Positions 1 through 7,546 of a stretch of DNA of 64,000 nt are shown here, one piece after another. The stretch covers positions 28,005-92,004 of the forward strand of contig NZ_JABUBU010000013.1 of NCBI RefSeq assembly GCF_019834675.1, written 5' to 3'. Source of the stretch: Rhodococcoides corynebacterioides. GTDB lineage: Bacteria > Actinomycetota > Actinomycetes > Mycobacteriales > Mycobacteriaceae. Position 1 is the first letter of the stretch, and every line of letters begins with the position of its first letter. A program made the position numbers and the translations under genes. The notes beneath the pieces were generated by a model. That model was not told the origin of the DNA and searched no databases. It saw nothing but the letters and a program-made list of their open reading frames with translations.

Positions 1-306
1 CGGCGTCACGGTGACGCGGCCGCGGTGATTCGAGGTGACCGTGCGGGCGTCGAGGTCGATGTCGGTGACGTCCCCGATGAGCACGTTGGCGTTGCGCTGA
101 TCGCGGAGCACGATGCGCGTGGACGGCGCGATCTCGCCCTCGGAGAGGATCCCGGTGGCCACCTGGTAGAGCAGCGGCTGGAACAGGTGGTGCGCGGTGC
201 GCGCGACGAGCGTGACCTCCACGTCGCTACGGCGGAGTGCCTTGGTGGCGAAGAGGCCGCCGAAGCCGGAGCCGATGACGACGACGCGATGCGGGGCAGT
301 GGTCAC
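1..306 (-). CDS. ndh: Type II NADH dehydrogenase, N-terminal part (runs off left edge)
   Basis: Only the first 102 residues are in the window. They carry an FAD-binding Rossmann signature (VVVIGSGFGGL, residues 8-18), then AHHLFQPLLYQVATG and GEIAPSTRIVLR, both typical of single-subunit NADH:quinone oxidoreductases (NDH-2). Such enzymes pass electrons from cytosolic NADH to menaquinone at the inner face of the membrane without pumping protons. The GTG start at 306 follows a GGAAGG ribosome site. The gene diverges from the plsC-type gene across about 120 bp. A related flavin-dependent oxidoreductase cannot be excluded because the C-terminal membrane-binding part lies outside. Confidence 0.85.
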   Translation of the reverse strand, partial: MTTAPHRVVVIGSGFGGLFATKALRRSDVEVTLVARTAHHLFQPLLYQVATGILSEGEIAPSTRIVLRDQRNANVLIGDVTDIDLDARTVTSNHRGRVTVTP

Positions 307-320
307 GATGCGCACCTTCC

Positions 321-332
321 ATGTCAGGACAT
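321..332. promoter_or_regulatory. 12-bp palindrome ATGTCAGGACAT in the ndh/plsC divergent promoter
   Basis: Arms ATGTC and GACAT are separated by AG. A degenerate second copy, ATGTCAGAACAA, lies at 380-391. The identical palindrome in opposite orientation is found upstream of pckG at 53650-53661. It lies 15 nt upstream of the ndh start, so it is well placed for a repressor. The regulator is unknown. Confidence 0.4.
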
Positions 333-414
333 GAGTGGGGTCTCCACCTGTGACCCAGACCATACACGGCTCGCTCCAAATGTCAGAACAAACGGCAGGA
401 ACAGCATCGACGCT

Positions 415-420
415 TAGGAT
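415..420 (+). promoter_or_regulatory. -10 hexamer TAGGAT, leaderless start of the acyltransferase
   Basis: TAGGAT ends 7 nt before the ATG at 428 and no ribosome site lies between. The spacing puts the transcription start at or next to the start codon, as in leaderless actinobacterial mRNAs. Confidence 0.5.
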
Positions 421-427
421 TCGGGAC

Positions 428-1255
428 ATGGACCGCCCCGTGGTCGCGCTGGAGAACGCCGACGCCGTCTACGACTACTACCTCGCGCATCAGCAGAATC
501 GACGGGTCGCGCGGCTCGCGTACGGCACCCTCGCGCGGCGCTTCCGCCCGCGGGTGCACTACGGAATCGGCGCCCGCGAGCGGCTGCGCAGCCTGATCTA
601 CGACGACCGCCGGCTGATCGTCGCGGTGAACCACGTCAGCGACACCGACCCTTACACGGTGGCCGCCGCGGCGTGGTCGAGCGCGCTGCGCCCGGTGATC
701 GGCCGGACCCGCGTGTTGGCGAAGGACGAATTGTTCGGGGAGACCGAGCCGGGCCGTGGCCGTGCGCTGGCCGAGAGGACGTCGCAACGCCGTCGTGGCA
801 TCGACATATCCCAGCGCCGTCGTGGCATCGACATATCCCAGCGCCGTCGGATCGACATGATGGGCGGCATCCCGGTGTTCCGCGGCAAGGACCACGGCCT
901 GCGGGCCGCCGCGCGCGCCGGGAACCTGATGATGGACGTCTGCGCGGAGCGACTCCGGCGGGGCGACGATCTCGCCCTGTTCCCCGAGGGCACGTGCAAC
1001 GAGGGCTGCCCGGCGGTGCTGCAGCACGTCGGCAGCGGGATCGGACACATCGTCGTGCGCGCTCGGGCGAAGGGCATCGAGCCCACCCTGGTGGTGATGG
1101 GGCTGCACTACGGGCCGCCGCCCGGCCGGTTCCGGAGCGCCAGTGTGCACATCGACGTGCCCGATCTGACGTTGCCGGAGAAGCCGATCACCATCGCCCG
1201 CACCGTCGCGGAGTATCTGCAGGTCGCCGTCGAACTCGCGGTGAGCGAGTACTGA
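428..1255 (+). CDS. PlsC-family lysophospholipid acyltransferase with internal 9-residue repeat
   Basis: A 275-residue acyltransferase of the 1-acylglycerol-3-phosphate family, expected to move an acyl chain onto a lysophospholipid or glycolipid at the cytoplasmic membrane. The catalytic NHxxxxD box is NHVSDTD (N68, H69, D74), and the FPEGT substrate-binding block is at 185-189. Between them, residues 120-146 hold nearly perfect repeats QRRRGIDIS, QRRRGIDIS and QRRRIDMMG; homologues normally have only the last. The start is set at ATG 428 because of the -10 hexamer just before it; an in-frame ATG at 335 would add 31 residues with no family similarity. The exact substrate is not known. Confidence 0.85.
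   Translation: MDRPVVALENADAVYDYYLAHQQNRRVARLAYGTLARRFRPRVHYGIGARERLRSLIYDDRRLIVAVNHVSDTDPYTVAAAAWSSALRPVIGRTRVLAKDELFGETEPGRGRALAERTSQRRRGIDISQRRRGIDISQRRRIDMMGGIPVFRGKDHGLRAAARAGNLMMDVCAERLRRGDDLALFPEGTCNEGCPAVLQHVGSGIGHIVVRARAKGIEPTLVVMGLHYGPPPGRFRSASVHIDVPDLTLPEKPITIARTVAEYLQVAVELAVSEY
785..862 (+). repeat. 27-bp in-frame tandem repeat inside the acyltransferase gene
   Basis: Copies at 785-811 and 812-838 differ at one base. The third copy, 839-862, has lost one codon and diverges at its end. The unit is nine codons, so the frame is kept and QRRR(G)ID(I/M) is repeated. This looks like recent slippage or unequal crossover. Confidence 0.9.
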
Positions 1256-1266
1256 TCGATCAGTAC
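1249..1266. repeat. 18-bp perfect palindrome and 19-bp direct repeat at the gene end
   Basis: GTACTGATCGATCAGTAC is a perfect palindrome overlapping the acyltransferase stop codon. The 19 bases of the gene end, 1237-1255, recur at 1268-1286, so the stop-codon context is duplicated 31 bp downstream. The site lies between convergent genes and may act as a terminator, although no T-run follows. Confidence 0.6.
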
Positions 1267-1290
1267 GCGCGGTGAGCGAGTACTGACCGC

Positions 1291-1692
1291 TCAGCCGGCG
1301 ATGTTCACCATCCAGCCGATGCCGTAGCGGTCGGTGAGCATGCCGAAGGTGTCGCCCCACGGCGCCTTCTCCAGCGGCACGCCCGTCGTCGCGCCGTCCG
1401 AGAGACCGTCCCACCAGCGTCGCAGGTCGGCCTCGTCGTCGCCGCTGAGCGAGACGGTGCCGTTGGTGGACACCGACATCGACGACGGCGTGTCCGCGCC
1501 CATGAGCAGGAAACCGGTGGGGGTCTCGAGCTGGGCGTGCATGACCAGATCGTTCTCGGCGGGCTCGACCGGCATGCCGGACTCGCCGAACGTGGACACG
1601 GTCAGGTCTCCGCCGAAGACGTCCCGGTAGAACTCCATGGCCTCGCGCGCGGTGTCGCGGAAGGACAGGTACGGGTTGAGTCGCGAGGGCAT
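1291..1692 (-). CDS. VOC/glyoxalase-fold protein, PhnB-like
   Basis: A 133-residue protein beginning MPSRLNPYLSFRDTAREAMEFY, the usual opening of PhnB/DUF1338-like members of the vicinal oxygen chelate superfamily. It also shows the family pattern VFGGDL near residue 28 and WGDTFGMLTDRYGIGWMVN at the C-terminus. These small dimeric proteins bind metals or small molecules; in actinobacteria most have no assigned substrate. The ATG at 1692 is preceded by AAAGG 10 nt upstream. It converges on the acyltransferase gene and diverges from the reductase gene. No enzymatic role can be given from sequence alone. Confidence 0.8.
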   Translation of the reverse strand: MPSRLNPYLSFRDTAREAMEFYRDVFGGDLTVSTFGESGMPVEPAENDLVMHAQLETPTGFLLMGADTPSSMSVSTNGTVSLSGDDEADLRRWWDGLSDGATTGVPLEKAPWGDTFGMLTDRYGIGWMVNIAG

Positions 1693-1785
1693 GGCGCACG
1701 CCTTTCCGTCGGGGCGCGCCGGGTGCGCTGATAGAAAGAACGAGAGCCGACGCGGGTTTCGGTGCCGAACGACGAAAGGGTAGCT

Positions 1786-2544
1786 GTGAGCGATCAGGTC
1801 AGGACGGCAATCGTCACGGGAAGTGCGCGCGGAATCGGTGCAGCCGTGGCCAAGCGGCTCGCGGCGGACGGGTACGGCGTGGCCGTGGTCGATCTCGACG
1901 AGTCCGCGTGCGCCACCACCGTCGACGCCATCACCGCGGCGGGTGGCCAGGCCATCGGAGTCGGGGCGAACGTCGCCGACGAGCAGTCCGTCGTCTCGGC
2001 CGTCGAGCGCATCGCGACCGACTTCGGCAAGCCCACCATTCTGGTCAACAACGCCGGCATCCTGCGCGACAACCTGCTGTTCAAGATGTCGGTCGACGAC
2101 TGGGACGCCGTGCTGGGCGTGCACCTGCGCGGCGCGTTCCTCATGTCCCGCGAGGTGCAGAAGCACCAGGTCGAGGAGAAGTGGGGCCGCATCGTGAACC
2201 TGTCGTCGACGTCGGCGCTGGGCAACCGCGGGCAGGCCAACTATGCCGCCGCCAAGGCCGGCATGCAGGGCTTCACCAAGACGCTCGCCATCGAGCTGGG
2301 CCGCTACAACGTGACGGTCAACGCGATCGCCCCGGGATTCATCGAGACCGAGATGACCGCGGCGACGGCGGAGCGCGTCGGCGTCCCCTTCGAGGACTTC
2401 AAGAAGGGCGCGGCGTCGCAGATCCCCGTGAACCGCGTCGGCCAGCCCGAGGACATCGCCCACACGGCGTCGTTCTTCTGCAGCGAGGGAGCCGGATTCG
2501 TCTCCGGTCAGGTGATCTACGTCGCCGGCGGTCCGAAGGACTGA
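1786..2544 (+). CDS. fabG: 3-oxoacyl-[acyl-carrier-protein] reductase-like SDR
   Basis: A 252-residue classical short-chain dehydrogenase. It has the NAD(P) motif TGSARGIG near residue 11, the NNAG motif, the catalytic serine in NLSSTSALG, and YAAAK with the Tyr-Lys pair. The end FCSEGAGFVSGQVIYVAGG is the standard FabG ending. It is expected to reduce 3-oxoacyl-ACP or a 3-oxoacyl-CoA with NADPH. The GTG at 1786 was chosen over GTG 1762 because GAAAGGG lies just upstream. It is first in a three-gene run with only 1 bp to the phosphoesterase. Many FabG-like SDRs act outside fatty acid synthesis, so the substrate is open. Confidence 0.8.
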   Translation: MSDQVRTAIVTGSARGIGAAVAKRLAADGYGVAVVDLDESACATTVDAITAAGGQAIGVGANVADEQSVVSAVERIATDFGKPTILVNNAGILRDNLLFKMSVDDWDAVLGVHLRGAFLMSREVQKHQVEEKWGRIVNLSSTSALGNRGQANYAAAKAGMQGFTKTLAIELGRYNVTVNAIAPGFIETEMTAATAERVGVPFEDFKKGAASQIPVNRVGQPEDIAHTASFFCSEGAGFVSGQVIYVAGGPKD

Positions 2545-2545
2545 C

Positions 2546-3037
2546 ATGCAGGTGCTGCTCCTCGCCGACACCCACGTCCCCACCCGCGCGAAGGACCTCC
2601 CCGCGCCGGTGTGGGACGAGGTGGACCGCGCCGACCTGGTGATCCATGCCGGTGACTGGATGGCGGTGGAGCTGTATCACGCACTGCGCGAACGGGCGTC
2701 GGACCTCCTGGCGTGCTGGGGCAACAACGACGGCGACGACCTCCGGGCGCTCGTCCCGGAGGTCGATCGCCGCACCGTGGAGGGCGTCCGCGTCGCCGTC
2801 GTGCACGAGACGGGGTCGAAGAGGGGACGCGAGAAGCGCGCCGACGCCGCGTATCCCGACGTCGACCTGCTCGTCTTCGGCCACAGTCACATTCCGTGGG
2901 ACACGGTCACCGAGCGCGGGATGCGGTTGCTCAACCCGGGATCGCCGACCGACCGCCGTCGTCAACCGGCGTGTACGTACATGACGCTGCGGTTGGCGGA
3001 CAACGAGATTCACGACGTCCGGCTGGTGTCGCTGTGA
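2546..3037 (+). CDS. YfcE/MJ0936-type metallophosphoesterase
   Basis: A 163-residue calcineurin-like phosphoesterase of the short YfcE type. Metal ligands are visible in LLADTH (residues 5-10), HAGDW, GNNDGD, and GHSHIPW near the C-terminus, followed by NPGSPTDRR. Relatives hydrolyse phosphodiesters such as bis-p-nitrophenyl phosphate, and the natural substrates are mostly unknown. The start ATG at 2546 is one base after the preceding stop, and its own stop overlaps the next start, so the three genes are probably translated together. Confidence 0.85.
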   Translation: MQVLLLADTHVPTRAKDLPAPVWDEVDRADLVIHAGDWMAVELYHALRERASDLLACWGNNDGDDLRALVPEVDRRTVEGVRVAVVHETGSKRGREKRADAAYPDVDLLVFGHSHIPWDTVTERGMRLLNPGSPTDRRRQPACTYMTLRLADNEIHDVRLVSL

Positions 3038-3393
3038 CCCGCGTGGACGCCTGGACCTGGTCGGTGCGGCTGTTCAAGACCCGCTCGGCGGCGGCGTCGG
3101 CGTGCCGGGGCGGGCACGTGAAGATCAACGGCGCCACCGCGAAACCCGCGCAACCCGTGGTGCCCGGTGACGAGGTGCGGGTGTGGGCGGGCGGGCGCGA
3201 ACGCATCGTGGAGGTGGCCCGGCTGGTGAGCAAGCGAGTCGGCGCCCCCGCCGCCGCGGAGTGTTACGTCGACCGGAGCCCGCCGCCCCCGCCGAAGGAG
3301 CTGTTCGCGGCCGTACCGGTGCGGGATCGGGGCGCGGGGCGGCCGACCAAGCGGGATCGGCGGGAGATCGATCGGCTCCGGGGCCAGGCCTGA
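3034..3393 (+). CDS. S4-domain RNA-binding protein, Hsp15/HslR-like
   Basis: A 119-residue protein opening TRVDAWTWSVRLFKTRSAA, followed by GGHVKINGATAKPAQPV, which is the S4 fold core of Hsp15-like proteins. It ends in an Arg/Lys-rich tail (GRPTKRDRREIDRL). E. coli Hsp15 binds 50S subunits with stalled peptidyl-tRNA, and a related role in ribosome rescue or heat shock is likely. The GTG start at 3034 overlaps the phosphoesterase stop in GTGA. A strong hairpin follows the stop. Confidence 0.85.
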   Translation: MTRVDAWTWSVRLFKTRSAAASACRGGHVKINGATAKPAQPVVPGDEVRVWAGGRERIVEVARLVSKRVGAPAAAECYVDRSPPPPPKELFAAVPVRDRGAGRPTKRDRREIDRLRGQA

Positions 3394-3398
3394 CGAAC

Positions 3399-3439
3399 TC
3401 GGTGCGGTAGTCCACCGTGACGGTGGACCACTGCACCGA
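3399..3439. terminator. Bidirectional hairpin between S4 gene and fadE
   Basis: An inverted repeat with about 20-bp arms and two mismatches (TCGGTGCGGTAGTCCACCGT pairing with its partner) lies between convergent genes. There is no T-run, as is usual for actinobacterial terminators. It begins 6 bp after one stop and ends 15 bp before the other. Confidence 0.7.
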
Positions 3440-3453
3440 AGTGTCCGAGCGGG

Positions 3454-4611
3454 TCAGCGCAGCAGCGCGCGCGACATCACGACGCGCTGAATCTGGTTGG
3501 TGCCCTCGTAGATCTGGGTGATCTTGGCGTCGCGCATCATCCGCTCGACGGGGAAGTCGCGGGTGTAGCCGGCGCCGCCGAAGAGCTGCACGGCGTCGGT
3601 GGTGACCTTCATGGCGACGTCCGAGGCGAAGCACTTGGAGGCCGAGGAGATGAAGCCCAGGTTCTTTTCGCCGCGCTCGGCGCGAGCGGCGGAGGAGTAC
3701 ACCATCAGGCGCGCGGCCTCGATCTCCATCGCCATGTCGGCGAGCATGAACTCGACACCCTGGAACGAGCTGATCGGCTTGCCGAACTGCTTGCGCTCCT
3801 TGACGTACGCGAGGGCGGCGTCGAGCGCGCCCTGCGCGATGCCGACGGCCTGCGCGCCGATGGTCGGGCGGGTGTGGTCGAGGGTGGCCAGCGCGGTCTT
3901 GAAGCCGGTGCCGGGCTCGCCGATGATGCGGTCGCCGGGGATGCGGCAGTTCTCGAAGTACAGCTCGCGGGTGGGGCTGCCCTTGATGCCGAGCTTGCGC
4001 TCCTTCTCGCCGACGGAGAAGCCCTCGTCGTCCTTGTGGACCATGAAGGCGGAGATGCCGTTGGCCTTCTTCTCCGGGTCGGTGACGGCCATGACGGTGT
4101 ACCAGCTGGACTTGCCGGCGTTGGTGATCCAGGCCTTGGTGCCGTTGAGGATCCAGTCGTCGCCGTCGGCCTTCGCGCGGGTCTTCATGCCCGCGGCGTC
4201 GGAGCCGGCCTCGCGCTCGGACAGTCCGTAGGACGCCATCTCGCCCTCGGCGATGGACGGCAACACCTTCTGCTTGAGCTCGTCGTTGCCGTTCAGGATC
4301 AGACCCATGGTGCCGAGCTTGTTCACGGCGGGGATAAGCGAGGACGACCCGCAGACACGGGCGACCTCCTCGATCACGATGCAGGCCGCGATGGAGTCGG
4401 CACCCTGGCCGCCGAACTCGTCGGGCACGTGGATGGCGTTGAAGCCGGAGGCGTTGAGGGCTTTCAGGGCCTCCTCGGGGAAGCGCTCCTGCTCGTCGAC
4501 CTCGGCCGCGTAGGGCGCGATCTCCTTCTCCGACAGCGCGCGGATGGCCTCGCGGAGCTCGTTGTGCTCGTCGGGAAGCTGGAACAGGTCGAAGTCGGGG
4601 TTGCCGGCCAT
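3454..4611 (-). CDS. fadE25: Acyl-CoA dehydrogenase, FadE25-like
   Basis: A 385-residue flavoprotein very close to mycobacterial FadE25. It opens with PDFDLFQLPDEHNELR and contains YGLSEREAGSDAA, the FAD-binding WITNAGKSSWYTVMAVT, and FGGAGYTRDFPVERMMRDAKI. The catalytic glutamate is in QIYEGTNQIQR, about residue 369. It oxidises acyl-CoA at the alpha-beta position, the first step of beta-oxidation, passing electrons to ETF. The ATG at 4611 has GGAG upstream. It diverges from the OatA-like gene over a 152-bp region with several palindromes. Chain-length preference cannot be read from sequence. Confidence 0.93.
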   Translation of the reverse strand: MAGNPDFDLFQLPDEHNELREAIRALSEKEIAPYAAEVDEQERFPEEALKALNASGFNAIHVPDEFGGQGADSIAACIVIEEVARVCGSSSLIPAVNKLGTMGLILNGNDELKQKVLPSIAEGEMASYGLSEREAGSDAAGMKTRAKADGDDWILNGTKAWITNAGKSSWYTVMAVTDPEKKANGISAFMVHKDDEGFSVGEKERKLGIKGSPTRELYFENCRIPGDRIIGEPGTGFKTALATLDHTRPTIGAQAVGIAQGALDAALAYVKERKQFGKPISSFQGVEFMLADMAMEIEAARLMVYSSAARAERGEKNLGFISSASKCFASDVAMKVTTDAVQLFGGAGYTRDFPVERMMRDAKITQIYEGTNQIQRVVMSRALLR

Positions 4612-4631
4612 GGTGGCTCCTTCACAGATGT

Positions 4632-4711
4632 GGCACTCGGTGCCGGGGATTGTCGGTGACCTTACCAGCGCAGGCCCTGGCCACACCAGAGACGTGTGGC
4701 ACGCGATGCCA
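4632..4711. promoter_or_regulatory. Three palindromic sites in the fadE25/acyltransferase promoter region
   Basis: Inverted repeats are GGCAC-N3-GTGCC at 4632-4644, GCCACAC-N7-GTGTGGC at 4680-4700, and TGGCA-N5-TGCCA at 4697-4711. The last two overlap. A possible -10 for the rightward gene, TACCCT, is at 4728-4733. They look like operator sites; the regulator is unknown. Confidence 0.4.
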
Positions 4712-4763
4712 AATCGGGCGTGCCCGGTACCCTGGTTCGACCGGACGATCGAGAGGCGGGTGC

Positions 4764-6803
4764 ATGACCAGCCCCACGGCCGACGTCCCGTCGACACGCA
4801 GTGCCCCACCCGCGCGCGAGCCCCGCGCGGTCCACCGCGCCGACCTCGACGGGCTCCGCGGACTCGCCATTGCGCTCGTGGTGGTCTTCCACATCTGGTT
4901 CGGCCGGGTGTCCGGTGGCGTCGACGTCTTCCTCGTCCTGTCCGGCTTCTTCTTCACGACGATGGTGCTCCGGCGGGCCGAGAGCGGGGCCGTGAGCGCC
5001 GTCGCGTCCCGCACGGCCCGCCGGCTGTATCCGGCGATGGTCGTCGTCCTGGCCGCGGTGGGGCTGTGGACGGTGGCGCGCCTGCCGTTCACGACGTGGG
5101 ACGAGACGACGCGGCAGATCGTCGCGACGTTGGCCCAGGTCCAGAACTGGGAACTGGCCGCGACCGCGTCGGACTACGCGGCCGCGGACGCGTCGGTGAG
5201 TCCCCTGCAGCACCTGTGGTCGATGTCGGTGCAGGTGCAGTTCTACGTGGTGGTGACGCTGCTGGTGGCGGGCATCGTGGCGGCCGCCCGGCGGGTGGGT
5301 CGCCCCGACGCGGTGCGTCCGCTGTTGATCGCGGCGCTGGCGGTCGCCTCGCTGCTGTCGTTCGTCCACGCGGCGCACCTGGGGACCGTTCGGCAGGGCT
5401 GGGCGTACTACGACACGACGGCCCGGTTCTGGGAACTCGGGGTGGGCGCGCTCGCCGGCCTGCTGATCGGGCGGGTGGCGATCTCCGGGCGCGTGCGAGC
5501 GGTGCTCGGCGCGGTCGGTCTGCCGGTGCTGTGCTTCGGCGGTTTCGTCCTCGACGGGGCGGCCCTGTTCCCCGGCCCGTGGGCGTCGGTCCCGGTCGGC
5601 GCCGCGCTGGCGGTGATCGCGGCGGGCACCGATCCGGCCGCGCCGACGTCCGTCACCGCCGCGCTGCAGTCACGGCCGCTGCTGTTCCTCGGCTCCATCG
5701 CCTACCCGCTCTACCTGTGGCACTGGCCGATTCTCATCGCCGTCCTCGGCGCAGGCGGCACGGTGACGCCGCTGACCGGCGCGCTGATCGTGGCGGCGTC
5801 GGTGGGTCTCGCCGTGGTCACCCGGAACCTCGTCGAACGACGGGTGACCGCCGGGTCGCGCGTCGTCGGTCGCGCCGTGGTGGTGGGCTTCGCCGTGCTC
5901 GCGCTGACGGCGACCACCTGGCAGGGCTATCTGCAGCGGACGACCGGACCGACCGACTCGACCCTGGACGCGCGCCTGTACCCCGGCGCGGCGGCGTTGA
6001 CGGACGGCGCCGACGTGCCCGACGCGCCGATGCGGCCGACCGTGCTCGACGCCGCGATGGACCTGCCGCAGTCCACCCTCGACGGCTGCATCGCCGACAT
6101 GACCCAGCGGGAGGTGATCACCTGCACCTACGGTGATCCGGACGCCGACCGCACCCTCGCGTTGGCGGGAGGATCGCACGCCGAGCACTGGCTGCCGGCC
6201 CTCGACGAGATCGGGCGTGCCCGCGGCGTCGCCGTCGTGACGTATCTGAAGATGGGCTGCCCGCTCGACATCGGGGAACCGCTGCTGCTCGAGGGCAACC
6301 CGTACCCGGACTGCCGCGACTGGTCCGAGGACGTGCTGACGCGTCTGGCCGACGAGCGACCCGACTGGGTGGTCACCACCTCGACGCGCCCGTCGCCGAC
6401 GGAGTTCGGCGACGTGACCCCGACCGCGTACACCGACGTGTGGGGTCGCCTCGAGGCGGCGGGCCTGTCGGTGATCGGCATCCGCGACACCCCGTGGCTC
6501 AGCGTGGACGGGGTGCCCTACCGCGCCGCGGACTGCCTCGCCGACGGCGGGGACGCCGAGTCCTGCGGTCTGCCGAGGGCGGAGGTGCTGGCGGAGGTCG
6601 ACCCCGCCGCGGACGCGTCGGCACCGTTCCCCGGCGTGGTGCCGGTGGACTTCTCCGACGCGGTCTGTCGGGCGGACCGCTGCCGCGTCGTCGAGGGAAA
6701 CGTGCTGATCTACCACGATTCCCACCACCTGTCGGTGTCCTACGTGCGGTCGCTCGTGCCGGTGGTGGACCGCACGGTCGGCGACGTCACTCGGTGGTGG
6801 TGA
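4764..6803 (+). CDS. OatA-like membrane acyltransferase (acyltransferase-3 plus SGNH domain)
   Basis: A 679-residue protein. Residues 20-400 are an acyltransferase-3 domain with about ten membrane segments, opening with the family motif LDGLRGLAIALVVVFHIWF and GGVDVFLVLSGFF. The C-terminal extracellular part (from about 440) resembles an SGNH esterase/acyltransferase, with GGSHAEHW and the Asp-x-x-His block DSHHLS near the end. Such fusions O-acetylate peptidoglycan or cell-envelope glycans. The ATG at 4764 follows GAGAGGCGGG. Its last 17 bp overlap the convergent TetR gene. The acceptor is not predictable from sequence. Confidence 0.85.
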   Translation: MTSPTADVPSTRSAPPAREPRAVHRADLDGLRGLAIALVVVFHIWFGRVSGGVDVFLVLSGFFFTTMVLRRAESGAVSAVASRTARRLYPAMVVVLAAVGLWTVARLPFTTWDETTRQIVATLAQVQNWELAATASDYAAADASVSPLQHLWSMSVQVQFYVVVTLLVAGIVAAARRVGRPDAVRPLLIAALAVASLLSFVHAAHLGTVRQGWAYYDTTARFWELGVGALAGLLIGRVAISGRVRAVLGAVGLPVLCFGGFVLDGAALFPGPWASVPVGAALAVIAAGTDPAAPTSVTAALQSRPLLFLGSIAYPLYLWHWPILIAVLGAGGTVTPLTGALIVAASVGLAVVTRNLVERRVTAGSRVVGRAVVVGFAVLALTATTWQGYLQRTTGPTDSTLDARLYPGAAALTDGADVPDAPMRPTVLDAAMDLPQSTLDGCIADMTQREVITCTYGDPDADRTLALAGGSHAEHWLPALDEIGRARGVAVVTYLKMGCPLDIGEPLLLEGNPYPDCRDWSEDVLTRLADERPDWVVTTSTRPSPTEFGDVTPTAYTDVWGRLEAAGLSVIGIRDTPWLSVDGVPYRAADCLADGGDAESCGLPRAEVLAEVDPAADASAPFPGVVPVDFSDAVCRADRCRVVEGNVLIYHDSHHLSVSYVRSLVPVVDRTVGDVTRWW

Positions 6804-7482
6804 CGGCGCCGAAGTGCCGGGTGAGGACGGCGGTGACGTCGTCCGGATGCACGCCCGCCGGCAGGATCGCGACGGTGGGCCCGGCGGTCGGCGCGGAGTG
6901 TGCCGTGGGTGCCGTGAAGCGCGCCCGGACGGCGGCGAGGGCGGTGCGCACGTCGGCGGCGGAGACGGCCGTCGCGTCGCGGAGCCACCGGCGCAGCAGG
7001 TAGTTGTGGGTGGCCGTCACGGCGGCGGCGAACTGCACCGTGGTCAAGGGATCGGCGTCCGGCGTGCGGTCCCGGAGGGTGCCGACGAAGACCTGCTCGT
7101 ACCGCAGCACCATCACCAGTTCCCGCTCGCGAAGCGCCGGTACGGCCTGCACGACGCGGTACCGCCGACGCGTGGTGTCGGGGGTTCCGGCGAAACGCTC
7201 GTAGACCTGCGCCGCGGCGTCGCAGACGGCGTCGTACGGGGAGAGTTCGCTGTGGGCCAGGAAGTCTCGCACCGCGGCGAGCGTGACGTCGTGGTCGACG
7301 AACACCACGTCGTCCTTCGAGCCGAACTGGCGAAAGAAGGTACGGCGGGAGATTCCGGCGCGGTCGGCGATCTGGTCGACGGTGGTGGCGTCGAAGCCGC
7401 GCTTCTCGAACAGTTCGAGTGCGGCACTCATGACGTCGAGTCGGAATCGGTCCGATTCGCCGGACTCGTCGTGGGCGGGCAC
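6787..7482 (-). CDS. TetR-family transcriptional regulator
   Basis: A 231-residue regulator. The N-terminal helix-turn-helix is visible in ATTVDQIADRAGISRRTFFRQFGSK (residues 32-56), followed by a helical ligand domain. The VFVDHD segment after the HTH matches the MftR-type/TetR_N subgroup. The GTG start at 7482 is supported by a -10 hexamer 6 nt upstream. It diverges from xylulokinase with about 64 bp between, so it could control the sugar genes as well as itself; nothing in the sequence proves this. Confidence 0.85.
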   Translation of the reverse strand: MPAHDESGESDRFRLDVMSAALELFEKRGFDATTVDQIADRAGISRRTFFRQFGSKDDVVFVDHDVTLAAVRDFLAHSELSPYDAVCDAAAQVYERFAGTPDTTRRRYRVVQAVPALRERELVMVLRYEQVFVGTLRDRTPDADPLTTVQFAAAVTATHNYLLRRWLRDATAVSAADVRTALAAVRARFTAPTAHSAPTAGPTVAILPAGVHPDDVTAVLTRHFGAVTTTE

Positions 7483-7488
7483 GGGACC

Positions 7489-7494
7489 ACGGTA
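7489..7494 (-). promoter_or_regulatory. -10 hexamer TACCGT, leaderless TetR gene
   Basis: Read leftwards, TACCGT ends 6 nt before the GTG start at 7482 with no ribosome site between, consistent with a leaderless transcript. Confidence 0.4.
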
Positions 7495-7546
7495 GCGTGA
7501 AACCCTGCAGGCCGGGGGCTCGAAGCGGTACGGGAGAGGACCAGTC

